A DNA stretch of 19,015 nt from UBA11524 sp034104265 (GCA_034104265.1 JAXEEE010000163.1:1-19015), one strand, 5' to 3'. Shown: positions 6,642 through 15,824, counted from the first letter of the stretch. Program-made: numbers and translations. The notes: generated from the letters alone by a model not told the origin.

Positions 6642-8975
6642 TTAAGCTCTCTCCTTGCCCGGCATGGTGACCAGGGCGGTCGAAAGTACGTCGTCGATGG
6701 TTTCCGCCGTGACCACGCGGAACTGGCTGAGCACGTGGGGCGGAATGTCCTCCAGATCCTTCACGTTCTCCTTGGGGATCAGCAGCACCTTGATGCCCGC
6801 GCGGAAGGCCGCCAGGGTCTTCTCCTTCAGCCCGCCGATGGGCAGCACCCGGCCCCGCAGGGTGATCTCGCCTGTCATGGCCACGTCCTGGCGCACAGGA
6901 ATCCCCGTGAAGGCGGATACCAGCGCGGTGGTCATGGTTACGCCGGCGGAGGGGCCGTCCTTGGGCACCGCGCCCTCCGGCACGTGGATGTGAATGTCCC
7001 TGTCCTTGTAGAAGTCGTCCTTCAGGCCCAGGTCGGCGGAATGGGCCCGCACCCAGCTGAAGGCAGCTTCGGCGGATTCCTTCATCACGTCGCCCAGCTG
7101 GCCGGTCAATTGCAGCGTGCCCTTGCCGGGCATGATGGCGCACTCCACCTCCAGCATTTCGCCGCCCACGGTGGTGTAGGCCAGGCCGTTGACCACGCCG
7201 ATGCGGGGCTCCTTCTCCGGCATTTCCCGGATGTAGCGGGGCGCGCCCAGGTACTGGTGCAGCACCGCCGGGGTCACCGTGACCTCCGTTACGCCCTCGT
7301 CCAGCATGGTGACGGCTGCCTTGCGCATGACCTTGGCCACGGTGCGCTCCAGGGTGCGCACACCTGCCTCCCGGGTGTAGCCCTCGATCAGCGAGCGCAG
7401 CACCCGATCGGAGATACGCACGGACTTGGGCGCCAGGCCATGGGCCTCAAGCTGCTTGCGCACCAGGTGGCGCTTGGCAATTTGCAGCTTCTCCTCCTCG
7501 GTGTAGGAGGGCACCTCGATGATCTCCATACGATCCAGCAGCGGCCCGGGGATGGTGTCCACGGAGTTGGCGGTGGTGATGAACATCACCTTGCTCAGGT
7601 CAAAGGGCAGCTCCATGTAATGGTCGCGGAAGGCGAAGTTCTGCTCGCCGTCCAGCACCTCCAGCATGGCGCTGGCGGGATCGCCCCGCATGTCGCTGGA
7701 CATCTTGTCGATCTCGTCAAAGAGGAACACGGGGTTCATGGTGCCGGCCTGCTTCATACCGGCGATGATCCGGCCGGGAATCGCGCCGATGTAGGTGCGC
7801 CGGTGGCCGCGGATCTCCGCCTCGTCCCGCACGCCGCCCAGGGACATCTGCACAAACTTGCGCCCCACCGCCCTGGCGATGGCCCGGACGATGGAGGTCT
7901 TGCCCACGCCGGGAGGGCCCACGAAGCACAGGATCGGGCCCTTCATGTCCTGCTTCATCCGCAAAACCGCCAGGTACTCGATGATCCGCTCCTTGACCTT
8001 GTCCAGACCGTAGTGATCCTGCTCCAGCACCTTCCGCGCCCGCTTGAGATCCAGGTTGTCCGGGGTGGTCACGCCCCAGGGCAGGTCCAGGATCCACTCG
8101 ATATACGTCCGGGCAATCCCCACCTCCGGCGTGCCGGGAGCCATGCGGGCCAGCCGCTCCAGCTCCTTGGCGCACTTCTGCCGGGCCTCCTCATTGAGGG
8201 GCGTTTTCTCCATGCGCGCCCGCAGCTCCTCCACGTCGGTGGCCTCGGTGTCGCCCAGCTCCGTCTGGATGGCCTTGATCTGCTCCCTGAGGTAGTAATC
8301 CTTCTGGTTCTTCTCGATCTGCTTCTTGATGCGGGCCTGCACCTGCTTCTCCACCCCGGCCAGCTCGGTTTCCCGGCCCAGGATACCGCACAGGGTCTCC
8401 AGGCGGCGCTGCACGTCGGTCTCCTCCAGGATGGCCTGGCGATCCTCCACATGGGCCAGCACATTGGCGGCGATAATGTCCGCCAGCTGGCTGGGATCCT
8501 CCACGTCGCGGACGGAATTGACCGTCTCCTGGCTGACCCGCTGGCTGGCCCGGGCGTAGTTCTCGAAGTACTCCTGGGCCACGCGCACCAGGGCCTGCAT
8601 CTCCACGCCGCTTTCGCAGGCTTCCTCCACCGGGGCGATCACGCCCACCATATACGGCTCCTCCTGGGTGACGCTCTGCACCGTGCCGCGGCATTCACCC
8701 TCCACCAGCACGCGCAGGGTGTCCCCGGGCAGGTTCATCACCTGCTTGATGGAAGCCACCGTGCCCACCCGGCACAGATCCTCCACGCCGGGCTCCTCCA
8801 CATCGGCGTCCCTCTGGGCCACCAGGAATACCTGCTGGTTGGTCATCATGGCCTGCTCCAGCGCGGCCACGGACTTGGCGCGCCCCACGTCAAAGTGCAG
8901 CACCATGTGCGGGAATACCATCAGCCCCCGCAGGGCCAGCACCGGCAGGGTCAGGGTTTTCTTCTTTGCGGGCAT
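6642..8975 (-). CDS. lon: ATP-dependent protease Lon (LonA)
   Basis: Lon is a soluble hexameric AAA+ protease that degrades misfolded and some regulatory proteins. The 777 residues fit the LonA length. An N-terminal substrate-binding domain (about 8-200) leads through a charged coiled region to the AAA+ module, with Walker A GPPGVGKT (Lys359) and Walker B VFLFDEIDK. It ends in the Lon protease domain with GPSAG (catalytic Ser676) and LKEK (catalytic Lys719), the Ser-Lys dyad 43 residues apart. The ATG at 8975 has aggagg 7 bases upstream. The gene has its own promoter, separate from lonB upstream, and ends directly at the ysxC start. Confidence 0.98.
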   Translation of the reverse strand: MPAKKKTLTLPVLALRGLMVFPHMVLHFDVGRAKSVAALEQAMMTNQQVFLVAQRDADVEEPGVEDLCRVGTVASIKQVMNLPGDTLRVLVEGECRGTVQSVTQEEPYMVGVIAPVEEACESGVEMQALVRVAQEYFENYARASQRVSQETVNSVRDVEDPSQLADIIAANVLAHVEDRQAILEETDVQRRLETLCGILGRETELAGVEKQVQARIKKQIEKNQKDYYLREQIKAIQTELGDTEATDVEELRARMEKTPLNEEARQKCAKELERLARMAPGTPEVGIARTYIEWILDLPWGVTTPDNLDLKRARKVLEQDHYGLDKVKERIIEYLAVLRMKQDMKGPILCFVGPPGVGKTSIVRAIARAVGRKFVQMSLGGVRDEAEIRGHRRTYIGAIPGRIIAGMKQAGTMNPVFLFDEIDKMSSDMRGDPASAMLEVLDGEQNFAFRDHYMELPFDLSKVMFITTANSVDTIPGPLLDRMEIIEVPSYTEEEKLQIAKRHLVRKQLEAHGLAPKSVRISDRVLRSLIEGYTREAGVRTLERTVAKVMRKAAVTMLDEGVTEVTVTPAVLHQYLGAPRYIREMPEKEPRIGVVNGLAYTTVGGEMLEVECAIMPGKGTLQLTGQLGDVMKESAEAAFSWVRAHSADLGLKDDFYKDRDIHIHVPEGAVPKDGPSAGVTMTTALVSAFTGIPVRQDVAMTGEITLRGRVLPIGGLKEKTLAAFRAGIKVLLIPKENVKDLEDIPPHVLSQFRVVTAETIDDVLSTALVTMPGKERA

Positions 8976-8994
8976 AAAGTTCCTCCTGTATCAG

Positions 8995-9012
8995 CCGCCC
9001 GAAGAAGGGCGG
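8995..9012 (-). other. Hairpin in the lon leader
   Basis: CCGCCC and GGGCGG form a 6-bp stem around a 6-base loop in the predicted lon 5' leader, about 8 bases before the aggagg site. It could affect lon translation or mRNA stability. Confidence 0.5.
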
Positions 9013-9021
9013 AAAAAGGCA

Positions 9022-9057
9022 ATGCTTGCCGGATCATGGGTGCATGCCGGCAAGCAT
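9022..9057. repeat. 11-bp inverted repeat at the lon transcription start, possible operator
   Basis: ATGCTTGCCGG (9022-9032) and CCGGCAAGCAT (9047-9057) are exact reverse complements with a 14-base spacer. The right arm begins 2 bases from the -10 and covers the expected start point. It does not match CIRCE (HrcA), the CtsR heptad repeat or HAIR (HspR) operators. Further TGCCGG copies occur on the minus strand between 9098 and 9048. Confidence 0.6.
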
Positions 9058-9059
9058 AT

Positions 9060-9088
9060 AGTATACAGGCATCCGGCAGGATTTGCAA
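9060..9088 (-). promoter_or_regulatory. lon promoter
   Basis: On the minus strand -35 TTGCAA (9088-9083), a 17-base spacer and -10 TATACT (9065-9060). The predicted transcript starts near 9053, leaving a leader of about 75-80 bases before the lon ATG. Confidence 0.8.
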
Positions 9089-9124
9089 GGGCGTGCCGGC
9101 AGGAAAAAGGCGAATTTAGTCCTT

Positions 9125-10831
9125 TCAGCTTCCGGTTCCGGCGGTGACGGCGGTTCCCCGGCCCTCCGCGGGCGCGGCAGCCACAGGCAGCTCCACCTGC
9201 ACACCGGCAGGAACGCTCGTCTCCTCCCCTGCCGTCACGGGCAGGAGCATCTCCGCCAGCACCTGCTGCAGGGCCGATACGGGGCGGATGTCCATGCCAT
9301 CGGTGTGGATGCTCTCCATGTCGTTATCCGCAGGGATGAATACCCGGCGGATGCCCGCCTGCCGGGCGGCCTCCACCTTCTCCGGCACACCGCCCACGGG
9401 CTTGACGTGCCCCTGCAGGTCGATCTCCCCGGTCACTGCCGCCGCGCCGTCCACCTTCTGCCCTGTCAGCGCGCTGATGGCCACCACCGCCATGGCCACA
9501 CCTGCGGAGGGGCCGTCCACCGGCGCGCCGCCGGGGAAGTTGATGTGCAGGTTCCGCGCCCCCAGGGGGAAGCCCAGCTTCGCCAGGAGTGTCCTGACGT
9601 TCTCCGCCGCACCGTGGGCCGTGGACTTCCGCCGGAGCCGGTGGCCCTCCTGGCCCAGCTCCTCCTCCTCCACAATGCCCGTAACGGTGACCACGCCCGT
9701 CCCCGGGGTGGACACGGCCTCGATGTCCAGCACCGCGCCCTGGTGGGTGCCGAACACCGCCAGCCCGTGAATTTCGCCCACCTTCGGGGACAGGTCGGCC
9801 TTCTGGGAGGGCCGCACCGCGTAGTGCCCGGACTGCACCACCCAGCTGACATCCGCAGGCGTGATGGTCTTGCGCTCCTCCAGCTGCGCCAGGCCCGCGC
9901 ACATCTGCACGATGTTCACCGCATCCCGCCCGCAGGAGGCGTAGCGGCCGATGGTGTCCGCCTCGCTTTGCGCCATGTCGTAGCCCGCACGCTCCGCCGC
10001 CCCTGCCGCGATGGAGGCCACCTCCCCCGGCGTCAGCGCGCGGAAGAAGATCTCCATGCACCGCGAGCGCAGGGCGGGGCTGATTTCCTCCGGGCTGCGG
10101 GTGGTGGCGCCCACCAGGCGGAAGTCGGCGGGCATGCCGTTATCGAAGATGTCGCGGATGTGCCGGGGCACGGAGGTGTCCTCCGGGTTGTAGTACGCGC
10201 TCTCGAACATGACCTTCCGGTCCTCCAGCACCTTCAGCAGCTTGTTCATCTGAATCGGGTGCAGCTCGCCGATTTCATCCAGGAACAGCACGCCACCATG
10301 GGCCTTGCTCACCGCGCCGGGCTTTGGCTGAGGCACGCCCTGCACCCCCAGCGGCCCCGCGCCCTGGTAAATGGGATCGTGGACGCTGCCGATCAGCGGA
10401 TCGGCAATGGCCCGCTCGTCGAAACGGACACAGGTGGCGTCCATCTCCACAAAGGGCGCGTTCTCCCGAAAGGGCGTACCGGGGGAATGCTTGGCCGCCT
10501 CCAGCACCAGGCGGGCCGCGCAGGTTTTGCCGATGCCCGGCGGGCCGTAGATCAGCACATGCTGGGGGTTCGCGCCGCAGAGGATGGCCTTGAGGGACTT
10601 GATGCCGTCCTCCTGGCCGATAATGTCCCTGAACTCCGTGGGCCGCACCTTCTCCGCCAGGGGCTCGGAGAGGTGAACGGCGCGCATCCGCTGCACCCGC
10701 TCCAACTCCCGGTTGCTCTCCCGGCGCACGGTGGGCTGAGCGTTCTTCTGCTGCTTCAGCTGCCTGTAGAAGTAGACGCCCACCACCAGCGTCACCGTCA
10801 GTTGAATCGCGATCAGCAAGAAATTGACCAC
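9125..10831 (-). CDS. lonB: Membrane-anchored ATP-dependent protease LonB
   Basis: LonB is the Bacillus-type second Lon protease, an AAA+ Ser-Lys protease that in Bacillus subtilis acts in the forespore. The 568-residue product matches the family length (about 550). It has an N-terminal membrane helix (about residues 3-22), the segment AVHLSEPLAEKVRP, the motif DIIGQEDGIKSLKA, Walker A GPPGIGKT (Lys102), Walker B VLFLDEIGE, and a C-terminal protease domain with GPSAG (Ser442) and Lys485, again 43 residues apart. The large N-terminal domain of LonA is absent, as expected. I chose the GTG at 10831 behind ggaggg. The frame stays open further up to 11059, but that part crosses a terminator and hairpin-rich non-coding DNA. 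Confidence 0.95.
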   Translation of the reverse strand: MVNFLLIAIQLTVTLVVGVYFYRQLKQQKNAQPTVRRESNRELERVQRMRAVHLSEPLAEKVRPTEFRDIIGQEDGIKSLKAILCGANPQHVLIYGPPGIGKTCAARLVLEAAKHSPGTPFRENAPFVEMDATCVRFDERAIADPLIGSVHDPIYQGAGPLGVQGVPQPKPGAVSKAHGGVLFLDEIGELHPIQMNKLLKVLEDRKVMFESAYYNPEDTSVPRHIRDIFDNGMPADFRLVGATTRSPEEISPALRSRCMEIFFRALTPGEVASIAAGAAERAGYDMAQSEADTIGRYASCGRDAVNIVQMCAGLAQLEERKTITPADVSWVVQSGHYAVRPSQKADLSPKVGEIHGLAVFGTHQGAVLDIEAVSTPGTGVVTVTGIVEEEELGQEGHRLRRKSTAHGAAENVRTLLAKLGFPLGARNLHINFPGGAPVDGPSAGVAMAVVAISALTGQKVDGAAAVTGEIDLQGHVKPVGGVPEKVEAARQAGIRRVFIPADNDMESIHTDGMDIRPVSALQQVLAEMLLPVTAGEETSVPAGVQVELPVAAAPAEGRGTAVTAGTGS

Positions 10832-10921
10832 AGGCTTCCCTCCATTTCCGGCTTTAGCATGGACGGGAAGCCGCCCAATCATGTGCGGCAAAAAATATGA
10901 AAAGAAGCAGCACAGCGCATC

Positions 10922-10946
10922 AAAAAAAGTGGCCAGGGCCACTTTT
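10922..10946 (-). terminator. Strong intrinsic terminator upstream of lonB
   Basis: On the minus strand AAAAGTGGCC-CT-GGCCACTTTT forms a stem of up to 10 bp followed by more T, seven in a row in all. It lies about 90 bases before the lonB start and ends the proposed structured RNA. Confidence 0.8.
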
Positions 10947-11174
10947 GGGGGTTCTGTACACACTCGCCAGTTGGGCTGCAAGCAGCCTTCCCGGCCGTTC
11001 GCTCTATTGGGTCTCGACACACTTTGTGCGTCGAGACTACAGCGGCACAATGCAAGCATTGCATCCGCTTAGTCAGCCTTACGGCCTCCCTCAGTGTAAG
11101 GAAGCGGTTTTGCAAGCAAAATCGCACGAAAACACCGCACAGGAGCATCGCCCCGTTGATCGCCCCGATGGGGC
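10922..11174 (-). ncRNA. Candidate structured RNA of about 250 nt upstream of lonB
   Basis: The 449 bases between lonB and the dehydrogenase gene hold no convincing protein gene but many strong hairpins. From the 5' end on the minus strand they are: GCCCC/GGGGC (11174-11162); GCGATTTTG-CTTG-CAAAACCGC (11125-11104); CCGCTTCCTTAC pairing with GTAAGG and AAGCGG (11107-11065, loop containing GAGGGAGG); CAATG-CTTG-CATTG with outer AGCGG/CCGCT (11069-11041); a 12-bp GTCTCGAC-type stem with AAA loop (11037-11011); GGCTG-CTTG-CAGCC (10987-10974); and the terminator. Three hairpins share the stable G-CUUG-C apex. The 12-bp stem has a G-U pair on this strand but an A-C mismatch on the other. It is not 6S RNA, RNase P RNA, tmRNA, SRP RNA or a T-box as far as I can see. 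It may be a free small RNA or a leader controlling lonB. Confidence 0.5.
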
Positions 11175-11180
11175 TCGCCG

Positions 11181-11208
11181 ATTATCGATTACAGTCTGCC
11201 GACGGCAA
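11181..11208 (-). promoter_or_regulatory. Candidate promoter of the structured RNA
   Basis: On the minus strand TTGCCG (11208-11203) and GATAAT (11186-11181) are 16 bases apart. The expected start near 11174 coincides with the first base of the first hairpin. Confidence 0.5.
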
Positions 11209-11229
11209 ACTGAACCGAAGGAATCATTT

Positions 11230-11270
11230 TAGACAGACAAAGGGACGGCGCAGTCAAAGCCGCACCGCCC
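11230..11270 (-). terminator. Terminator after the dehydrogenase gene
   Basis: On the minus strand an imperfect GC-rich hairpin (GGGCGGTGC pairing with GCGCCGTCCC) is followed by TTTGTCTGTCT. It begins about 10 bases after the dehydrogenase stop. Confidence 0.6.
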
Positions 11271-11280
11271 CATGCCTCCG

Positions 11281-12219
11281 TCAGTTCACCACATTTTTCC
11301 TTTCTCCCCGCTGGAAGGCCTGCAGGTTTCCTGCTGCAATGGCCATCAGCCGACCCCGGGCCTCCTTCGACGCCCAGGCGATGTGCGGGGTGATGATGCA
11401 GTTGTCAAGGCCCGTCAGCAGGCTGCCCTCCCGGGGCGGCTCCGTGGCCAGCACGTCCACCGCCGCGCCGCCCACCTTCCCGCTGAGGAGCGCCTCCCGA
11501 AGGGCCGCCTCGTCCACCAGCGGGCCACGGGCGGTGTTGATAAGAATCACGCCGTCCTTCATCTTCGCGATGGTGTCGCGGTTGATCAGCCCCTTGTTGT
11601 CCGCCCGGAGGGGGCAGTGCAGGGAGATCACATCGCTGCGGCGGAGCAGCTCGTCCATGGGCACGACGAAGTCATCCGTCCCGTGCCCGCTGGCGGCAAT
11701 GACCTCCATGCCGAAGGCCCGGGCCAGCGCCGCCGTCGCCCGGCCGATCTGACCAAGGCCGATGATGCCCATGGTCTTGCCCTTCAGCTCCATCAGCGGA
11801 TAATCCCAGAAGCAGAAGTCGCGATTGCGCTGCCAGCGGCCTTCCTGCACCGCCGCGTTGTGGTGGCCCACCCGGTTGGTCAGCTCCAGCAACAGGGCAA
11901 ACACATGCTGCGCCACCGCGTCCGTGCTGTAGGCGGGCACGTTGGTCACCGGAATGCCCCGCTCCGCCGCCGCCTGCAAATCCACCACGTTGTAGCCCGT
12001 GGCCAGCACGCCGATGTACCGCAGGGTCTCACACCCGGCGATCAGCTCCTTCGTCAGCACCGTCTTGTTGGTAATGACCGCCTCCGCTCCGCGCATGCGC
12101 TCCGCTGCCTGCTCCGGGGCCGTGTAGTCGTACAGGGTCACATCGTCCAGGGCCTCGAAGGCCTCCCAGCTCAGGTCACCGGGGTTCAGACCGTAGCCGT
12201 CCAGGATGACAATCTTCAT
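11281..12219 (-). CDS. D-2-hydroxyacid dehydrogenase (hydroxypyruvate/glycerate reductase-like)
   Basis: A cytoplasmic NAD(P)-dependent oxidoreductase interconverting a 2-keto acid and a D-2-hydroxy acid; the exact substrate is unclear. The 312 residues fit the family. The segment ATGYNVVD (73-80), the dinucleotide-binding GLGQIG (154-159) and the catalytic trio Arg231 (NTARGPLVD), Glu260 (ATEPP) and His279 (TPHIAW) are all present. The second beta strand of the Rossmann fold ends VIAASGHG, without the acidic residue usual for strict NAD use, so NADPH use is possible. The start has gggag about 8 bases upstream. The gene lies 84 bases after clpX, beyond a strong terminator, and breaks the tig-clp-lon order seen in Bacillus. 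No clear promoter of its own is visible. Confidence 0.9.
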   Translation of the reverse strand: MKIVILDGYGLNPGDLSWEAFEALDDVTLYDYTAPEQAAERMRGAEAVITNKTVLTKELIAGCETLRYIGVLATGYNVVDLQAAAERGIPVTNVPAYSTDAVAQHVFALLLELTNRVGHHNAAVQEGRWQRNRDFCFWDYPLMELKGKTMGIIGLGQIGRATAALARAFGMEVIAASGHGTDDFVVPMDELLRRSDVISLHCPLRADNKGLINRDTIAKMKDGVILINTARGPLVDEAALREALLSGKVGGAAVDVLATEPPREGSLLTGLDNCIITPHIAWASKEARGRLMAIAAGNLQAFQRGERKNVVN

Positions 12220-12251
12220 TCGTACCGCTCCCTTTCTCCCATTCTTGATGC

Positions 12252-12291
12252 AAAGAAGCCCCGCGCCCGCCGTTTTCCGGCAGACGCAGGG
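12252..12291 (-). terminator. Strong intrinsic terminator after clpX
   Basis: On the minus strand CCCTGCGTCTGCC (12291-12279) pairs with GGCGGGCGCGGGG (12271-12259) over 13 bp, using three G-U pairs, around a 7-base loop, followed by CTTCTTT. Confidence 0.8.
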
Positions 12292-12303
12292 TGATGCAGC
12301 GCG

Positions 12304-13638
<1,335 letters not shown>

Positions 13639-13650
13639 GTTTGTCCTCTC

Positions 13651-14247
13651 TTACTTCGCCTGCTTGGAGCGAGGCTGATAGATCTCGTCGATGATGCCGT
13701 AGTCGAGGGCTTCCCGGGCGGACATGAAGTAGTCGCGCTCCACGTCGGCCTTGACCTTCTCGAGGGGCTGACCGGTCATGTCGGCCATCATCTGCGTCAT
13801 CTTCACCTTGGTTTTCAGCAGCCACTCCGCGCGGATCTGCACGTCGGTGGCCTGGCCCTGCGCGCCGCCCAGGGGCTGGTGAATCATGACCTCGCTGTTG
13901 GGGAGGGCAAGGCGCTTGCCCTTCTCGCCCGCCATGAGCAGGAATGCGCCCATGGAGGCCGCCATGCCGATGCACACGGTGCGCACCTGGGGCTTGATGT
14001 ACTGCATGGTGTCGTAGATGGCCATGCCCGCGGTGACGGAGCCGCCGGGACTGTTGATGTACAGGCTGATGTCCGCGTCGGGGTCTTCCATCTCCAGGAA
14101 GAGCAGCTGCGCCACCACCAGGTTGGCCACGTTGTCGTCGATCTCCCCGCCCAGGAACACGATGCGGTCCTTCAGCAGACGGGAATAAATGTCGTAGGAG
14201 CGTTCGCCCCGGTTGGTCTGTTCCACGACCATGGGTACCAGTGTCAT
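13651..14247 (-). CDS. clpP: ATP-dependent Clp protease proteolytic subunit ClpP
   Basis: ClpP is the tetradecameric serine peptidase chamber of ClpXP. The 198 residues contain the catalytic triad Ser98 (GMAASMGAF), His123 (MIHQPLGG) and Asp172 (ERDYFMSA). I chose the ATG at 14247 because ggagg lies 8 bases upstream; the frame extends to 14292 but without a better site. In Bacillus clpP is unlinked to tig-clpX, so the tig-clpP-clpX order here resembles other bacteria, including many Clostridia. Confidence 0.98.
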   Translation of the reverse strand: MTLVPMVVEQTNRGERSYDIYSRLLKDRIVFLGGEIDDNVANLVVAQLLFLEMEDPDADISLYINSPGGSVTAGMAIYDTMQYIKPQVRTVCIGMAASMGAFLLMAGEKGKRLALPNSEVMIHQPLGGAQGQATDVQIRAEWLLKTKVKMTQMMADMTGQPLEKVKADVERDYFMSAREALDYGIIDEIYQPRSKQAK

Positions 14248-14347
14248 TGCGCTTGCCTCCTTTGTCAAGGGGTCGGGAGAACCGGGCGGCACGGCCGCGC
14301 GCCCTGCTATTCTATGCAGGGGCGAAGCCGTTCATGCCTGATTCCCT

Positions 14348-14407
14348 GAAAGAAACGCAGGAGCCAGCCATGAAAACGGCACCGCCGCCACCTGACCGTC
14401 TCCTGCG
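14348..14407 (-). terminator. Hairpin with T-rich tail between tig and clpP
   Basis: On the minus strand CGCAGGAG (14407-14400) and CTCCTGCG (14363-14356) enclose a 36-base region that can itself fold, followed by TTTCTTTC. It may be a partial terminator that sets trigger factor apart from clpPX. No strong clpP promoter was seen, so readthrough is likely. Confidence 0.5.
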
Positions 14408-14445
14408 TGATATACCTGATGTTTTACCTGGGATAAAGGGGCACC

Positions 14446-15768
14446 TTACTCGGCGTCCTCAGCCTGCTCCTCGGGCTTCTTCTCGGTGACCTTGGCGTCA
14501 GCCTTCAGCAGGTTGACAACCTTCTGCACCGCAGCCTGATCCGCCAGGTAGCCGCGCTGCTCAGCGGTGAGGGTCTTCTCGAAGTCCTCCACCTTCTGGC
14601 CCATGCGCTCGGCCTGCTCGGCGATCTGGGCATTGATCTCCTCTTCGGTGGGCTCGATGCCCTCGGCCTTGCGGATGGCCTCCAGGGTCAGCTCAATGCG
14701 TACGCGCTTCTCGCCCTCGCCGCGATAGGCATCCTGCAGCTGCTCCTTGGTCTGGCCGGTGTACTTCAGGTAGTCCTGCATACGCAGACCCTGGTACATC
14801 ATGCGCATTTCCATCTCCCGCAGGATGTACTCGGTCTGCTCGGTGATCATGGCTTCGGGCACGTCGATGGTGGCGTTCTCGACGGCCTTCTCCACCAGAG
14901 CATTCTCCACGGCCACCTCGTTGTTCCTGGCGGCGCGGTCGTTCAGCTCCTTGACGATGGACTCGCGGTACTCCGCGAAGGTGGTGAAGTCGCTCACGTC
15001 GGCGGCGAAATCATCGTCCAGCTCGGGCATCTCGGTGACGGTGATGCCGTTGACCTTCACATGGAACACGGCGGCCTTGCCGGCCAGGTTCTCAGCGTGA
15101 TACTGCTCGGGGAAGGTGACGTTCAGATCCTTCTCCTCGCCGATGCTCATGCCGATCATCTGATCCTCAAAGCCGGGGATGAAGGTGTTGCTGCCGATGA
15201 CCAGGGTCTGATCCTGGGCGGTGCCGCCCTCAAAGGCAACGCCGTCCACGGTGCCGGCGTAGTCCAGCTTCACGGTATCGCCGGTGGCCACAGGACGATC
15301 CTCCACGTCCACGGTACGGGAGGCCTTCTGCTGATCCTGCTTGATGCGGGTATTGATCAGGTCGTCGGTGACAACCTGCTGCTCCACCTCGACCTCCAGG
15401 CCCTTGTACTGGCCCAGCTCCACGTCGGGGCGCACGAACACCTCGCAGGTGAACTTCAGGTCCTTGCCCTGGCCGATCTCCTCCACGTTCACCTCGGGAC
15501 GATCCACGGGCTTGAGGCCCTCAGCCTCGATGGCCGCGGGGTACACCTCGGGGAAGATGATGTCCAGAGCGTCGTCATAGAACACGCCTTCGCCGTACAT
15601 GGTCTCGATCAGCTTGCGGGGGGCCTTGCCCTTGCGGAAGCCGGGGACGTTGATGCGGCCGCGCATCTTCAGATAAGCCTTATTCATGGCCTCGTCGAAC
15701 TGCTCGGCAGGCACGACGATGGTCAGCTTGGCCTTGTTGCTGGAAAGCTTCTCATAGGTATGGCTCAT
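14446..15768 (-). CDS. tig: Trigger factor (ribosome-associated chaperone, peptidyl-prolyl isomerase)
   Basis: Trigger factor binds ribosomal protein L23 at the exit tunnel and shields nascent chains. The 440 residues hold the ribosome-binding N-terminal domain with the signature GFRKGK (43-48). An FKBP-type isomerase domain follows (about 160-245, GDTVKLDYAGTVDG and FIPGFEDQMIGM), then the helical C-terminal chaperone domain and an acidic, Lys/Glu-rich end. I start at the ATG at 15768 (MSHTYEKL). A ggaggg lies about 11 bases upstream, slightly far but the best site. The frame stays open to 15849 without family similarity. The gene has its own good promoter. Confidence 0.97.
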   Translation of the reverse strand: MSHTYEKLSSNKAKLTIVVPAEQFDEAMNKAYLKMRGRINVPGFRKGKAPRKLIETMYGEGVFYDDALDIIFPEVYPAAIEAEGLKPVDRPEVNVEEIGQGKDLKFTCEVFVRPDVELGQYKGLEVEVEQQVVTDDLINTRIKQDQQKASRTVDVEDRPVATGDTVKLDYAGTVDGVAFEGGTAQDQTLVIGSNTFIPGFEDQMIGMSIGEEKDLNVTFPEQYHAENLAGKAAVFHVKVNGITVTEMPELDDDFAADVSDFTTFAEYRESIVKELNDRAARNNEVAVENALVEKAVENATIDVPEAMITEQTEYILREMEMRMMYQGLRMQDYLKYTGQTKEQLQDAYRGEGEKRVRIELTLEAIRKAEGIEPTEEEINAQIAEQAERMGQKVEDFEKTLTAEQRGYLADQAAVQKVVNLLKADAKVTEKKPEEQAEDAE

Positions 15769-15807
15769 GATGGATTGTTCCCTCCTGCATGACTCTGTGG
15801 GCTGTGC

Positions 15808-15824
15808 GGGGCAGCGACTGCCCC
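15808..15824 (-). other. Hairpin in the tig leader
   Basis: GGGGCAG-TCG-CTGCCCC on the minus strand forms a perfect 7-bp stem within the roughly 90-base tig leader, about 25 bases before the ribosome site. It could influence tig mRNA stability or translation. Confidence 0.5.

Noticed and set aside
5685..9119. Very long open frame on the plus strand, over 1100 codons
   Set aside because: It lies antisense to ysxC and lon, whose motifs are complete. The translation is His/Gln/Leu/Gly-rich without any domain, typical of a shadow frame in GC-rich DNA.
10860..10921. Possible lonB promoter TTGATG-18-CATATT on the minus strand
   Set aside because: Both elements are poor matches and the area is simply T-rich. 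It remains possible but is not supported enough to list.
10832..11059. Upstream in-frame extension of lonB to an ATG at 11059
   Set aside because: It would run across a strong terminator and several hairpins, while a GTG with a good ribosome site at 10831 matches the known LonB N-terminus.
10879..11148. Cys-rich 89-residue minus-strand frame
   Set aside because: It reads through the hairpin array and terminator, has no clear ribosome site, and its cysteines form no recognisable motif.
14248..14340. TAGAAT as a clpP -10 element
   Set aside because: No acceptable -35 lies 16-18 bases upstream, so I did not call a promoter.
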